A stretch of DNA of 64,000 nt from an uncultured Bacteroidales bacterium (GCA_905210435.1 CAJLWO010000001.1:1-64000), one strand, 5' to 3'; counted from the first letter of the stretch, positions 24,710 to 34,315 are shown. The notes: generated by a model from the sequence alone, not told the origin. A program made the numbers and translations.

Positions 24710-25990
24710 TTATTTTTCCGACTCGAGGCGGAGGAGGTCACGGCCGATGTCGCGGCGCAGGTTCTTCCCCTCGAAATTCACCTTCGCAGCCGAGCGGTAG
24801 CTTTTGTCGAGAGCCTCGGCCACAGTGTCGGCCATCGAGCTGACTGATATGACGCGGCCTCCCGAAGTGACAAGGCTGCCGTTGTCGTCAACCTTGGTGC
24901 CGGCATGGAACAGTATGCTTTCGTCGACCGTGCCGTCGATTGTGATTGCCTTTCCCTTGGGATAGCTGCCGGGATAACCGCCCGACACGAGCATCACCGT
25001 CACCGAGGCGCGGGGATTGATGTCAAGGGGCAGGTTGCCGAGATTTCCTTCGGCTGCAGCCTTAAGCAGCTCCACGAGATCGGAGTCGATACGGAGCATG
25101 ACGGCCTCGGTCTCCGGGTCGCCCATGCGCACGTTGTACTCGATTACCATCGGTTCACCCTCTACGTTGATGAGGCCGAGGAATATGAATCCGCGGTAAG
25201 TGATACCCTCTTTCTTAAGTCCGTCGATTGTAGGACGTATGATGCGGCTGTCGACTTTGCTCATGAACTCCTCGTCGGCGAACACCACGGGGCTTACGGC
25301 ACCCATGCCGCCGGTATTGAGGCCGGTGTCACCCTCACCTATGCGCTTGTAGTCCTTGGCCACGGGGAGCACGCGGTAACCGCCGTTGCCGTCGGTCAGC
25401 ACGAATACCGAGCACTCTATGCCCGAAAGGAATTCCTCGATGACAACCGTTGCCGACGACTTGCCGAACATGCCGTCGAGCATTTCGGCGAGTGCTTTCT
25501 TGGCTTCGTCGAGCGAGTCGATGATGAGCACGCCCTTGCCTGCTGCAAGGCCGTCGGCCTTGAGCACGTATGGCGCTTTCAGCGACTCAAGAAAACGGTA
25601 GCCGTCCTCGATGGTCTCGGCCGTGAAGCTCTGATAACGGGCTGTGGGTATGCCGTGACGCGACATGAAGGCCTTTGCGAAATCCTTGCTTCCCTCGAGG
25701 GCTGCGCCTGCTTTCGACGGGCCGGCAACAAGCACTGTGTCGGCGAAGCGGTCATAGATACCGGCCACAAGCGGGTCTTCGTTGCCCGGCACAATCATGT
25801 CGATGGCATTGTCAGCCACAAAACGCGCTATGCCGTCAAAATCGAGCGGAGAAAGCGCTACGTTGGTACCGTATTGCGCCGTGCCGCCATTGCCGGGGGC
25901 TATGTACAGATTGTCAACGAGAGGGCTTTGCGACATTTTCCATGCCAAAGCCGATTCACGGCCACCTGAGCCAAGAAGAAGGATATTCAT
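24710..25990 (-). CDS. purD: Phosphoribosylamine-glycine ligase
   Basis: ATP-grasp ligase converting phosphoribosylamine, glycine and ATP to GAR, second step of purine synthesis. Start 25990 (MNILLLGSGGRESALAWKM) gives 426 residues, the usual size. Domain order: N (GGRESALAWK), ATP-grasp (YVLKADGLAAGKGVLI, EEFLSGIECSVFVLTDG, NTGGMGAVSP), then YNVRMGDPETEAVM with metal-binding Glu/Asn and the C domain. A start at 26092 would read the 9-bp repeat array as codons and is rejected. Confidence 0.95.
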   Translation of the reverse strand: MNILLLGSGGRESALAWKMSQSPLVDNLYIAPGNGGTAQYGTNVALSPLDFDGIARFVADNAIDMIVPGNEDPLVAGIYDRFADTVLVAGPSKAGAALEGSKDFAKAFMSRHGIPTARYQSFTAETIEDGYRFLESLKAPYVLKADGLAAGKGVLIIDSLDEAKKALAEMLDGMFGKSSATVVIEEFLSGIECSVFVLTDGNGGYRVLPVAKDYKRIGEGDTGLNTGGMGAVSPVVFADEEFMSKVDSRIIRPTIDGLKKEGITYRGFIFLGLINVEGEPMVIEYNVRMGDPETEAVMLRIDSDLVELLKAAAEGNLGNLPLDINPRASVTVMLVSGGYPGSYPKGKAITIDGTVDESILFHAGTKVDDNGSLVTSGGRVISVSSMADTVAEALDKSYRSAAKVNFEGKNLRRDIGRDLLRLESEK

Positions 25991-26074
25991 ATAATTTTGA
26001 ATTTTGTAATTTTTTGAGTTTTGAATTGATTGGGAGAGGAGGTTGGGGTCAAAGAAGCCGGAGCCGTCGGAGAA

Positions 26075-26181
26075 GTCCGACATGTCCGACATGTCCGACC
26101 GGTCGGACCGGTCAGACCTTGCTTTATCGGAGTGCTCGGAGGTCTCTGAGTACTCGGAGTGCTCGGAGGTCTCCGGGGGCT
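26075..26181. repeat. 9-bp-period degenerate arrays, locus 2 (two blocks)
   Basis: Block one, 26075-26119: GTCCGACAT twice, GTCCGACCG, GTCGGACCG, GTCAGACCT; GTCCGACCGGTCGGAC inside it is a perfect 16-bp palindrome. Block two, 26128-26181: CGGAGTGCT, CGGAGGTCT, CTGAGTACT, CGGAGTGCT, CGGAGGTCT, CCGGGGGCT. It fills the rlmL-purD gap and ends 4 nt before the rlmL stop. Confidence 0.85.
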
Positions 26182-26185
26182 TCGG

Positions 26186-27817
26186 CTACTTGCTGTTGTT
26201 GCGCGGGCGCATTTTCACGCCGGGCTTTGCAAGCGAGGGCTGACGGCCGGTTATGCTCTTGAGGGCGGCCTCGTTGCGGCGCACTGCCAGCGGGTTCTCG
26301 CTCTCTGCGGGTGCCTCGCCTCGCTGTGCGAAACTGCCGCGTGAGCCGAACGAATCGCGTCCGCGGCGCTCGTCGCGTCCATATTTGTCGCTGCGGCTGT
26401 CGCGTGAGAATTTATCGCGGCGGTCGTCACGGCGCTCCTTGTCACGTCCGTACTTGTCGCGGCGGTTGAATCCTCCGCCACGCGACGAATAGCGTTCCTC
26501 GAGTTTGTTGCGGGGCGAACCGTAGCGTGCCTCGTCACCCTCGTCGTTGGCGGCGCTGCGACGGCGGTCATCCTTGAATTTGCGCATGGAGCGGCGCTCG
26601 TCGCGGTCACCTTTCTCGCGTCCGCGGGGCTGCGACTCTCCGTGATGTATCTTGCCGCCCGACTTGCGGAACGACTTGTAGTCACCGTCGAATATCTCGT
26701 ACTCGCGCAACTCGCATTCGAGAGCGCCGTTGAGTATCGGAATTTTAACCGACGGCGAAAGGTGTATCATGTCGAAATACTCTTTGCGATAGCCGATAAT
26801 CCAGGCGTGATAGCCCTTGAACACATTCTTGAGCTTGTTGCCGAGCATCTCGTACAACCCCTCCATATCGTCGGCCGAGATACGCTCGCCGTAAGGAGGA
26901 TTAGTGATGAGCACGCCGTCGGCGGGAGCCGAAATCCACTGCGACAGCGGCTTGACCTGCAGGTCGATATAGCGGGCCACGCCGGCGCTCTTGATATTGC
27001 GCGAGGCTATGTCGACAGCCTTGGGCGATATGTCGGCGCCATATATCTTGTAGTTGAACTCGCGCTCGCCCGAGTCATCGTTGTAGAGCGAGTCAAACAG
27101 TTCGGCGTCAAAATTCTTCCAGTTTTCAAACGCAAAGCTCTTGCGGTATATGCCGGGATTGATATTGGCGGCAATCAGCGCTGCCTCCACGAGGAATGTA
27201 CCGGAACCGCACATCGGGTCGACCAGCGGACAGTCGCCGCGCCACCCCGAACGGAGTATGATGCCTGCGGCAAGCACCTCGTTGATAGGAGCTTCGGTCT
27301 GCGCCACGCGGTAGCCGCGCTTGTGGAGCGACTCGCCCGACGAATCGAGTGAAAGGGTCACGCGGTCGCCGGCTATATGCACGTTGATCATCACGTCGGC
27401 ATCCTGCAGACGCACTCCGGGGCGCTTGTCGCTTCCGTAACGGTCGCGGAACCAGTCGACTATCGCGTCCTTAACCCTGTAGGTCACGAACTGCGAGTGG
27501 GTGAATTCGTCGCTGTAGGCCACTGTGTCGATGGAGAATGTCTTGTCAATCGACAGCACGCTGCTCCAGTCGAACTCCTTGACCGCATCATAGAGCGTGT
27601 CGGTATCGGTGGCAGTGAATTTATAAATCGGTTTAAGTATGCGCAAAGCCGTGCGGCAGCACAGGTTGGCTTTGTAAAGCATGGCGAGGTCCCCCTCGAA
27701 AGCCACCATACGGCGCCCCGGCTCCACATTGTAGGCGCCCAGGTTGCGCAACTCTTCGGCAAGCACATCTTCCAGTCCCTGAAAGGTCTTTGCCACCATT
27801 TCAAATGTTTCGTTCAT
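26186..27817 (-). CDS. THUMP-domain class I SAM-dependent RNA methyltransferase (RlmL-like) with charged low-complexity tail
   Basis: Predicted 23S rRNA guanine-N2 methyltransferase of the RlmL/Trm14 group. N-terminal ~170 residues: ferredoxin-like plus THUMP RNA-binding region ending GESLHKRGYRVAQTEAPINE. Catalytic Rossmann domain: DPMCGSGTF (200-208, SAM loop) and NPPYGER (306-312, the N-methylation motif IV). From about residue 385 a tail of some 150 residues is dominated by Arg, Asp, Ser, Gly and Lys (RRDDRRDKFSRDSRSDKYGR is typical), which is not part of the enzyme fold and may bind RNA or drive condensation, like the rluB N-terminus. It lacks the RlmK half of E. coli RlmKL. Confidence 0.88.
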   Translation of the reverse strand: MNETFEMVAKTFQGLEDVLAEELRNLGAYNVEPGRRMVAFEGDLAMLYKANLCCRTALRILKPIYKFTATDTDTLYDAVKEFDWSSVLSIDKTFSIDTVAYSDEFTHSQFVTYRVKDAIVDWFRDRYGSDKRPGVRLQDADVMINVHIAGDRVTLSLDSSGESLHKRGYRVAQTEAPINEVLAAGIILRSGWRGDCPLVDPMCGSGTFLVEAALIAANINPGIYRKSFAFENWKNFDAELFDSLYNDDSGEREFNYKIYGADISPKAVDIASRNIKSAGVARYIDLQVKPLSQWISAPADGVLITNPPYGERISADDMEGLYEMLGNKLKNVFKGYHAWIIGYRKEYFDMIHLSPSVKIPILNGALECELREYEIFDGDYKSFRKSGGKIHHGESQPRGREKGDRDERRSMRKFKDDRRRSAANDEGDEARYGSPRNKLEERYSSRGGGFNRRDKYGRDKERRDDRRDKFSRDSRSDKYGRDERRGRDSFGSRGSFAQRGEAPAESENPLAVRRNEAALKSITGRQPSLAKPGVKMRPRNNSK

Positions 27818-27826
27818 CTGTTATTG

Positions 27827-28741
27827 TTATCGCGAAAGATTGTTGTTAAGTCTGATTGTATTGTCGGCGCGCGCCTGGAGCACGATGCTTCCCGGCTCGA
27901 CATCGGACGTAATCCATATATTGCCGCCAATCACCGAGTCCGAGCCGATGGTTATGCGTCCCAATATCGTGGAGTTGGCGTAGATTATGACATTGTTGCC
28001 TATGACGGGATGGCGCGCAAGCCCCTTGACAGGGTTTCCCCCCTCGTCGGTGGGGAAACTGCGTGCGCCGAGCGTGACACCCTGATAGAGCTTCACGTTG
28101 TCGCCGATTATGGCGGTCTCGCCGATGACCACACCCGTGCCGTGGTCAATCATGAAAGCGTTGCCGATAGTGGCTCCGGGATGTATGTCGATACCGGTCT
28201 CCCGGTGGGCACGCTCACATATCATGCGGGGCAGCACCGGCACTCCGAGCCGGTAGAGCCTGTTGGCCACGCGGTAGTTGGTTATCGCCCTGATAGCGGG
28301 ATAGCTGCATATCACCTCATCGACCGACACCGCCGCCGGGTCGCCGAGATAGATTGCCTCGGCATCGAGGGCGAGAGCCTCGCGCACCTCGGGAAGCATC
28401 GATATGAAATCGGTGGCTATCGCGTCGCAGCGGCTCCGGGTGACAGGGTCGCCTCCGTCAGTACCGAGCATGTTGAGGGCAGCGCCTATCTGCGCCGACA
28501 GCACTTCGCCGAGACGGTCGACGGTTGTGCCGAGCCAATACAGCGGATTTTGCCGCGGAGTGATATGATGTCCGAAATGTCCGGGAAATATGATAGAGCG
28601 CACAAGGTCAATTATCTCATCGACAGCCGACTGAGAAGGAAGTGCCGCATTCTCGCCGGCACTGACGCCTACCTGCCGCAGCGACTCGGCGGCGAGCAAC
28701 CGGTCAACAGTATTACTTATAATCTGCCGATATTTATCCAT
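27827..28741 (-). CDS. cysE: Serine O-acetyltransferase (EpsC/CysE type)
   Basis: Transfers acetyl from acetyl-CoA to serine, first committed step of cysteine synthesis. Start 28741 (MDKYRQIISNTVDRLL), 304 residues. The N-terminal ~150 residues are helical; the C-terminal part is the left-handed hexapeptide beta-helix with the SAT motifs TGIDIHPGATIGNAFMIDHG, TGVVIGETAIIGDNVKLYQG and VTLGARSF, and active-site His in HPVIGNNVIIYA. The longer N-terminus and GHHITPRQNPLYWL are typical of the EpsC-like SAT of Bacteroidetes. First gene of the operon with rlmL-like and purD (9-nt gap). Confidence 0.92.
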   Translation of the reverse strand: MDKYRQIISNTVDRLLAAESLRQVGVSAGENAALPSQSAVDEIIDLVRSIIFPGHFGHHITPRQNPLYWLGTTVDRLGEVLSAQIGAALNMLGTDGGDPVTRSRCDAIATDFISMLPEVREALALDAEAIYLGDPAAVSVDEVICSYPAIRAITNYRVANRLYRLGVPVLPRMICERAHRETGIDIHPGATIGNAFMIDHGTGVVIGETAIIGDNVKLYQGVTLGARSFPTDEGGNPVKGLARHPVIGNNVIIYANSTILGRITIGSDSVIGGNIWITSDVEPGSIVLQARADNTIRLNNNLSR

Positions 28742-28781
28742 AATTTTCTGCTTTAGTCGCGTCGCTGACGCTATCATCCGA

Positions 28782-28789
28782 CAAAGGTA
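28782..28789 (-). promoter_or_regulatory. Promoter of the cysE-rlmL-purD operon
   Basis: CAAAGGTA here reads TACCTTTG on the minus strand, a -7 box about 40 nt upstream of the cysE start. Confidence 0.55.
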
Positions 28790-28846
28790 ATAATTTTCAT
28801 CGAAACGGCAATATCGCCATCGCTGATTTCAACCATAGAAATAGCA

Positions 28847-28900
28847 TGGCTTCCCCCAAATTTACCGGCTTTCACGCCACGGTAAATTCTGAGGAAGCCA
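28847..28900. terminator. Terminator palindrome after the alpha-amylase gene
   Basis: TGGCTTCCCCCAAATTTACC at 28847 pairs with 28880-28900, leaving a 12-nt loop and a few central mismatches. It follows the amylase stop (28921) on the minus strand. Confidence 0.65.
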
Positions 28901-28920
28901 CGCATATTATGTTCTTCGGG

Positions 28921-30741
28921 CTATCTGACTATTTCTTTGGCAACTTTGTCGCCGCGCACTACGATGTACAGACCGGCCGACGGAGTGTCGACACGCACGC
29001 CCTGAAGATTGTAGTATACGGGGACGGCATCCGGTTCATCGGCCTCTATGCCGTCGACTCCGGCAGTTTCCGTTACAGTCAGTTTCATGTTCTTGAGGTC
29101 GGCAACCACCTTGTATTTTCCGGGGGTGATTTTCCATGAGTATGCCGAGCTTGCGTTGACGCCTACCTTGAACACCTTGATAGTGGCTGGCTGGCCGAGG
29201 GTTACGGGAGCATTGTTTGAAGCGGCGCCGTAGCGGTCGGAAGAGTTTACATCAGCATCCCAGTCGGCGCCCTGGGCGGTGACAAATGTGAAGTATGAGT
29301 AGGTATCCTTGGCAGCTGCGGGCATTTCGACGCTGTTCCAGGTGTATACGCCGTTCTCCCTTGCGTCGGAAGCTACGGAAGTCGTAGTGTTCCAGTCATT
29401 GAGGTTTCCTATGACATAGAGCTTGGAGGGATAGTTGTCATCGATGTCGTCACCGCCGCCACCTTCTCCGCCTTGCACGTCGGTCTTGGTCCAGATGCAG
29501 TAACCGGTACCCGTAGCCTTGATGTCGCTGTCGGTATAGCCCGAGGGTGAAACCATCGCTGAACCGATTTTAACCACGAGTTTGCCTTTGGAACCTGTCA
29601 CTTCGGCCATGTAGCAGTCTTTAGTCGACCGGAGCACATTGACAGCGGAATTGTTGTGCACGCCCACGGCGTTGCGTATGGCAATCATACGCTTGATCTG
29701 GCTCTTGTACTGGTTCCAGTGGGGATAGAACACACAGGGAGTACCGGGCGAGCAGAGCATGAATGCGTTGGCGGCAGGCACGTTGCCGTTAAACTTGTTT
29801 CCGTCGCGGTATGTGTCGTGGTTGTCGATGAATGTCACAGCCAGCTGCGAGTAGCCGAAATGTATCATGCCGGCGGGCTGGTTGGTGGTGCTGTTGGCTT
29901 TCCACACAAGTTTCGTCATATCGTTGGTCGAGAACGCACTGTTGACAGCATATTTGAAGGGGAAATCGAATGCTGCCGACTCCTTGCCGGTAGCCTCAAT
30001 CCATGCGGCTACCGCATCGTAGCTGCCGTCCCAGTATTCGCCCACGCTGAACTGAGGCTTGGCATACTGGTTGTAGATTTTGGTATACTGGCCGCTGTAG
30101 CCCTTTACCATATCGTAACGGAAACCGGCATAGCCCATGTCCTCGAGGAGGAATTTGCAATAGTTCTTGCAGTTGTTCTGCACGTTGGCGTTGGTGTGGT
30201 CGAGGTCACGCGAACCGTTGAAGTCCTCGCCGGTGTCGGCGGCGCCTGTGCCGTGGCTTTGGCCGGGCTGGCTGTTGACCTCGTCGGTGCGGCATATTCC
30301 GTCAAGACCTATTTTCCAGGTCTGGCCGTTCCACTTCTCGGCGGGAAAGTCGGTCCAGTTGGTGGCTCCCGAGCGGTGATTGATCACGACATCCTCGATG
30401 ATGCCGGTGCCCTTGGCCTTGAAAGTGGCAATCATCGAACGCAATTCGGCTTCGGTGCCCCAGCAGGTATTATGGTTGGTGAACCAGTACACGGGGTCAT
30501 ATCCATTGCCGGGATTGGATGCGGGTTTTGCCGAGTTGGGTACCCAGATAAGTTTGAACGATTCGCTGAGTTCGTCGGCCTTGGCCTCAAGTTTGCTCCA
30601 TCCTGTCACATTCCAGCTGTCCCAGTAAAAACCCTGGAGCATCACACCTTCGTAATTGGCGGGCCATCCGATGGCCCCGGCACTGAATGACGTTGCCCCG
30701 AGCATAACGGCGGCAACCAGCGCACTCTTCAACAATTTCAT
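28921..30741 (-). CDS. Secreted GH13 alpha-amylase with C-terminal starch-binding-like domain and sorting tail
   Basis: Endo-hydrolysis of alpha-1,4-glucans outside the cell. Start 30741 (MKLLKSALVAAVMLGATSFS) gives a signal peptide and 606 residues. The TIM barrel contains VVINHR, nucleophile Asp210 (GFRYDMVKGY), acid/base Glu235 (SVGEYWDG) and transition-state Asp309 (FIDNHDTYRDG). From about residue 440 a linker rich in Gly/Asp leads to a SusE/SusF-like beta-sandwich (SKLYVIGNLNDWNTT, YTWNSVEM). The end (VYYNLQGVRV, then AGLYIVVRGDKVAKEIVR) is the type-IX-like tail. No susC or susD is nearby. Confidence 0.93.
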   Translation of the reverse strand: MKLLKSALVAAVMLGATSFSAGAIGWPANYEGVMLQGFYWDSWNVTGWSKLEAKADELSESFKLIWVPNSAKPASNPGNGYDPVYWFTNHNTCWGTEAELRSMIATFKAKGTGIIEDVVINHRSGATNWTDFPAEKWNGQTWKIGLDGICRTDEVNSQPGQSHGTGAADTGEDFNGSRDLDHTNANVQNNCKNYCKFLLEDMGYAGFRYDMVKGYSGQYTKIYNQYAKPQFSVGEYWDGSYDAVAAWIEATGKESAAFDFPFKYAVNSAFSTNDMTKLVWKANSTTNQPAGMIHFGYSQLAVTFIDNHDTYRDGNKFNGNVPAANAFMLCSPGTPCVFYPHWNQYKSQIKRMIAIRNAVGVHNNSAVNVLRSTKDCYMAEVTGSKGKLVVKIGSAMVSPSGYTDSDIKATGTGYCIWTKTDVQGGEGGGGDDIDDNYPSKLYVIGNLNDWNTTTSVASDARENGVYTWNSVEMPAAAKDTYSYFTFVTAQGADWDADVNSSDRYGAASNNAPVTLGQPATIKVFKVGVNASSAYSWKITPGKYKVVADLKNMKLTVTETAGVDGIEADEPDAVPVYYNLQGVRVDTPSAGLYIVVRGDKVAKEIVR

Positions 30742-30826
30742 GATAAAAGTAAATTTTAGAAATATGATAATTTTTGGTTTGATATGCAAAAAACGGCAGC
30801 TAAAGCATCTAAGCCGTCATAACTTA

Positions 30827-30834
30827 CAAATATA
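30827..30834 (-). promoter_or_regulatory. Promoter of the alpha-amylase gene
   Basis: CAAATATA reads TATATTTG on the minus strand, leaving a leader of about 80 nt before the start at 30741. Confidence 0.55.
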
Positions 30835-30862
30835 CTAACTTTTTCGGTAAAGGCAAAAAAAA

Positions 30863-32233
30863 TCATACGACATTGAACCGGAGTGGCTTTACCCCGGCGC
30901 GTCGCACGTGTGTTCCGTCGAATGCCACGGCTCCGTTGACCCATGTCAAGGCTATGCGGCAGCTTACTTCAGTCAAAGCGTATGGTGTCCACGCGCATGG
31001 CGACATCAGCCCGGCCGGGAGATATTCCCCTACCGACGGGTGGAACGGCGCTGTCCGCTCAGCCACAACGAGGTCGGCATAATAGCCCGGACGTATGAAA
31101 CCGCGGCGCTCTATGCCGAAGAGTCGCGCCGGATTGTGTGCCGTAAGCTCCACCACGCGCTCCGGAGTCAGGGCGTTGTCGTCGCGCGCCGAAAGCGTAA
31201 GCATCTCAGGGAGCATGAAGCGCACGCCGGGCATGCCTGAAGCGGCCTTGAGCAGCGTGCCCTGCTTCTCTTCGAGCAGATGGGGGGCATGGTCGGTGGC
31301 TATGGTGTCAATCAGCCCCTCGGAAAGCGCCTTGACGAGCGCGTCGCGGTCGGTGGCCGACTTGATGGCGGGGTTGCATTTGAGCATGAATCCGTTGTCG
31401 CGGGCAAGGTCGGTCTCGTCAAACAGCAGGTAGTGGGGGCATGTCTCGGCCGTGATGCGTTTTTTGCCGATTTCTCCCGGCGAGAGCAGCGACAGCTCCC
31501 GCGCCGTGGATATATGGAGTATATGCAGGCGTGTACCGTATTTTTCGGCGAGTTTTACCGCTCGCTGCGATGCCTTGAAGCATGCTTCGGCCGGACGGGC
31601 CTGCGAGTGAAGCCATACCGGCTGCTCGTCGCCGTAAAGCTCGGCGAGCCGTGCGCGGGCTGCGGCAAGCGTGGCCTCATCCTCGGCATGCACGGCAATG
31701 ACTCCGCGATATGAGGCGAAAAGCTGCGATAGCGTAATGTCGTTATCGACAAGCATATTGCCGGTCGACGAACCCATGAACAGTTTCACGCCCGGGATTT
31801 CATGCGGGTCGGCGGCAAGGATTTCGTCAAGATTGTCGTTGGTGGCGCCGAGAAAGAATCCGTAGTTGGCATACGATGTTTCGGCGGCGATACGTTTTTT
31901 ATCGGCCACTGCGCCCTGCGACGTCGTGGCGGGGCGCGTATTCGGCATGTCGATGAACGAGGTGATGCCTCCGCTCACTGCGGCGGCGCTTTCCGTGGCC
32001 ATCGAAGCCTTATGCGTAAGTCCCGGTTCACGGAAATGAACATGCGTGTCAATCGCGCCGGGGAGCAGCATACGTCCCTCTATATCGACGCAATCGTCGG
32101 CTCCGGCAAGTTCTTCGTCCGAAGGAGTTCCATCACCGGTTTTCGATATCAGTTCGCCGTCTATTATTACATAGCCGTGACGGCGGGTGCCTTCGTTGAC
32201 TATCTCGGCGTTGTAAATAATTGTCCTGCTCAT
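30863..32233 (-). CDS. pyrC: Dihydroorotase
   Basis: Zinc hydrolase closing carbamoyl-aspartate to dihydroorotate in pyrimidine synthesis. The 456 residues follow class I dihydroorotase: metal motif DTHVHFREPG (His64, His66), GVKLFMGSSTGNMLVD, HILHISTARE and TDHAPHLLEEK. The start overlaps the stop of the upstream glycosyltransferase by 4 nt (ATGA), so the two are co-expressed, a pair often seen in Bacteroidales without an obvious metabolic link. Confidence 0.94.
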   Translation of the reverse strand: MSRTIIYNAEIVNEGTRRHGYVIIDGELISKTGDGTPSDEELAGADDCVDIEGRMLLPGAIDTHVHFREPGLTHKASMATESAAAVSGGITSFIDMPNTRPATTSQGAVADKKRIAAETSYANYGFFLGATNDNLDEILAADPHEIPGVKLFMGSSTGNMLVDNDITLSQLFASYRGVIAVHAEDEATLAAARARLAELYGDEQPVWLHSQARPAEACFKASQRAVKLAEKYGTRLHILHISTARELSLLSPGEIGKKRITAETCPHYLLFDETDLARDNGFMLKCNPAIKSATDRDALVKALSEGLIDTIATDHAPHLLEEKQGTLLKAASGMPGVRFMLPEMLTLSARDDNALTPERVVELTAHNPARLFGIERRGFIRPGYYADLVVAERTAPFHPSVGEYLPAGLMSPCAWTPYALTEVSCRIALTWVNGAVAFDGTHVRRAGVKPLRFNVV

Positions 32234-32988
32234 TGTTCACCGGTGTATTTGGGATATTTTCTGAACCAGCTGCCGGTCTTGAGCCTGATGACGCCGAATA
32301 CAGCTTCCGAGAATATGCCCGAACTCATCTTGCTCGTGCCGAGCACACGGTTCACGAAGATGATGGGCACCTCCTTTATGCGGAATCCGCACTTCATGGC
32401 GGTGAATTTCATTTCAATCTGAAACGCATAACCCTTGAACTTGATTTTGTCAAGATCCATCGTCGACAGCACGCGGCGGCGGTAGCATACGAAGCCGGCC
32501 GTGGTGTCGCGTACCTTCATGCGGGTGATGAAGCGCACGTAGGCCGATGCGTAATACGACATCAGCACACGCCCCATAGGCCAGTTCACCACATTGACAC
32601 CCGATACATAGCGCGAGCCGACCGACACGTCATAGCCGTCGTCGGCGCATGCCGCCCTGAGAGCGGGCAAATCGGCCGGGTTGTGCGAGAAGTCGGCATC
32701 CATCTCGATGATGTACTCGTAGTCGTGCTCCAGACCCCATTTGAAACCGGCGATATAAGCCGTGCCGAGGCCGAGTTTACCCTTACGCTCCACGATATGG
32801 ACGCGTCCGGGATGCTCCGACATCACCTCCTTGACTATCAGGGCGGTGCCGTCGGGCGAATTGTCATCAATAACAAGGACATCAAAGCATGGCTGAAGCG
32901 AGAGGACTGCTTCGATGATGGCTCGGGCATTCTCCCTCTCGTTGTACATCGGTATTATCACCAACGAATCTATTTTCGGGGTAAGCAT
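32230..32988 (-). CDS. Polyprenol-phosphate mannosyltransferase-like GT2
   Basis: Family 2 glycosyltransferase (252 residues) predicted to transfer mannose or another hexose from a nucleotide sugar to polyprenyl phosphate on the cytoplasmic membrane face. Motifs: IIPMYNERENARAIIEAVLS, VIDDNSPDGTALIV, EMDADFSHNPADLPAL (DxD metal site), VGSRYVSGVNVVNWPMGRVL and DTTAGFVCYRRRVL. It is the soluble DPM1-like form without C-terminal membrane segments. Its own promoter faces the divergent esterase gene. Confidence 0.9.
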   Translation of the reverse strand: MLTPKIDSLVIIPMYNERENARAIIEAVLSLQPCFDVLVIDDNSPDGTALIVKEVMSEHPGRVHIVERKGKLGLGTAYIAGFKWGLEHDYEYIIEMDADFSHNPADLPALRAACADDGYDVSVGSRYVSGVNVVNWPMGRVLMSYYASAYVRFITRMKVRDTTAGFVCYRRRVLSTMDLDKIKFKGYAFQIEMKFTAMKCGFRIKEVPIIFVNRVLGTSKMSSGIFSEAVFGVIRLKTGSWFRKYPKYTGEQ

Positions 32989-33025
32989 GGCGGTGCTGCG
33001 TATTATTATGCTTTATATTAGAGCA

Positions 33026-33094
33026 CAAAATTAATCATTTTTGCAATAGATGATGCCAATACAATTGATAATAATTTATAATTTACTAAATTTG
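33026..33094. promoter_or_regulatory. Divergent promoters for GT2-pyrC and the esterase gene
   Basis: CAAAATTA (33026-33033) is TAATTTTG on the minus strand. TAAATTTG (33087-33094) faces right, 41 nt before the esterase start. The interval is strongly A/T-rich. Confidence 0.65.
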
Positions 33095-33134
33095 CATTGT
33101 ATTCTGACATAAAAAACCAAAAAACTATACCGAT

Positions 33135-34310
33135 ATGAAAATCAGACTTACACTGGCACTAATGCTGGCGTGCACGCCGGCATTCGCCCAACAGGCACTG
33201 TGGGGCGGCGCGCAGCTTGCATCTCCGATGATTGGCGATGACGCCGTGGTGACATTCCGCTACAACAATCCGTCGGCCAACAGCGTGAAGGTGACCGGCG
33301 ACTTCAAGGCGCGCTGCGAGGGCGACAGCGTCCCGACCGTGATTGAGCTTAGCAAAGGTGCCGACGGCGTATGGCAAGGCACCACCGGCGTACCCCTTGC
33401 CCCGGAGCTTTACAGCTACGCCTTTGAAGTTGACGGCGTGCGCACCAACGACCCGTCGAACGTCTACATAGCCCGCGACGTGTCGACCCTCTCCAACATA
33501 TTCCTCGTCGACGGCGGCTACGACGGCCTGTACGCCGTCGGCGATGTGCCCCACGGCACGGTGAGCAAGACGTGGTATCACAGCGACCGCCTCGGCACCG
33601 ACCGCCGCATGACCGTCTATACCCCCGCAGGCTACGAGACATCGGGGCGCAATTATCCCGTGCTCTACCTGCTCCACGGCATGGGTGGCGACGAGAACGC
33701 ATGGAGCGAACTCGGCCGCGCCACACAGATACTCGACAACCTGATTGCCTCGGGAAAGGCCCGCCCCATGATTGTAGTGATGCCCAACGGCAATGTCGAC
33801 ACCGATGCCGCTCCCGGCGAGTCGTCGCTCGGGTTAACACTCCCCGACCCAAATCTGCCACATTCGATGGACGGAACCTTCGAAGAGGTATTCCCCGAGA
33901 TTGTGGAATTTGTCGACGCCAACTACCGCACGCGCCGCGACAAGGCATCGCGCGCCGTGGCCGGGCTGTCGATGGGTGGCTTCCACTCGCTGCACATATC
34001 CAAAGACTACCCCGACATGATGGGCTACGTAGGTCTGTTCTCAGCCGCAATATGGCCTCACAAGCCAGAAAGCCAAGCACACTACGCCGACATGGAGGAA
34101 AAACTCGAACGTCAGTTCGCCGACAACCCACCCCTCCTCTACTGGATAGCCATAGGCAAAGATGATTTCCTCTACGACACCAATGCCCGCTTCCGCGCCC
34201 TCCTCGACGAAAAAGAAATCCCCTACACCTACACCGAAAGCGACGGCGGCCACATCTGGCGCAACTGGCGCCACTACCTCGCCGACTTCCTCCCCCTGTT
34301 GTTCAAGTAG
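33135..34310 (+). CDS. Secreted alpha/beta-hydrolase esterase (feruloyl-esterase/IroE type)
   Basis: 391 residues with signal peptide MKIRLTLALMLACTPAFA. Residues ~25-125 form an Ig/CBM48-like module (VTFRYNNPSANSVKVTGDFK, ELYSYAFEVDGVRTNDPSNV). The catalytic domain has RMTVYTPAGYETSGRNYPVL, YLLHGMGG, nucleophile Ser279 in AGLSMGGFHS and His373 in GGHIWRNWRHYL, with GKDDFLYDTN probably providing the Asp. This architecture is typical of bacterial carbohydrate esterases that remove feruloyl or acetyl groups from xylan, which would fit the xylose genes at the window end (inference). Confidence 0.9.
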   Translation: MKIRLTLALMLACTPAFAQQALWGGAQLASPMIGDDAVVTFRYNNPSANSVKVTGDFKARCEGDSVPTVIELSKGADGVWQGTTGVPLAPELYSYAFEVDGVRTNDPSNVYIARDVSTLSNIFLVDGGYDGLYAVGDVPHGTVSKTWYHSDRLGTDRRMTVYTPAGYETSGRNYPVLYLLHGMGGDENAWSELGRATQILDNLIASGKARPMIVVMPNGNVDTDAAPGESSLGLTLPDPNLPHSMDGTFEEVFPEIVEFVDANYRTRRDKASRAVAGLSMGGFHSLHISKDYPDMMGYVGLFSAAIWPHKPESQAHYADMEEKLERQFADNPPLLYWIAIGKDDFLYDTNARFRALLDEKEIPYTYTESDGGHIWRNWRHYLADFLPLLFK

Positions 34311-34315
34311 CAAAC

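Noticed and set aside
26043..26243. A small Ser/Asp-repeat protein (SDMSDRSDRSD) on the plus strand
   Set aside because: It is the 9-bp array read in one frame and runs antisense into the rlmL-like gene; no start context or homologue supports it.
28846..29139. Plus-strand small ORF near the amylase 3' end
   Set aside because: It begins in the terminator palindrome and lies antisense to the amylase gene.
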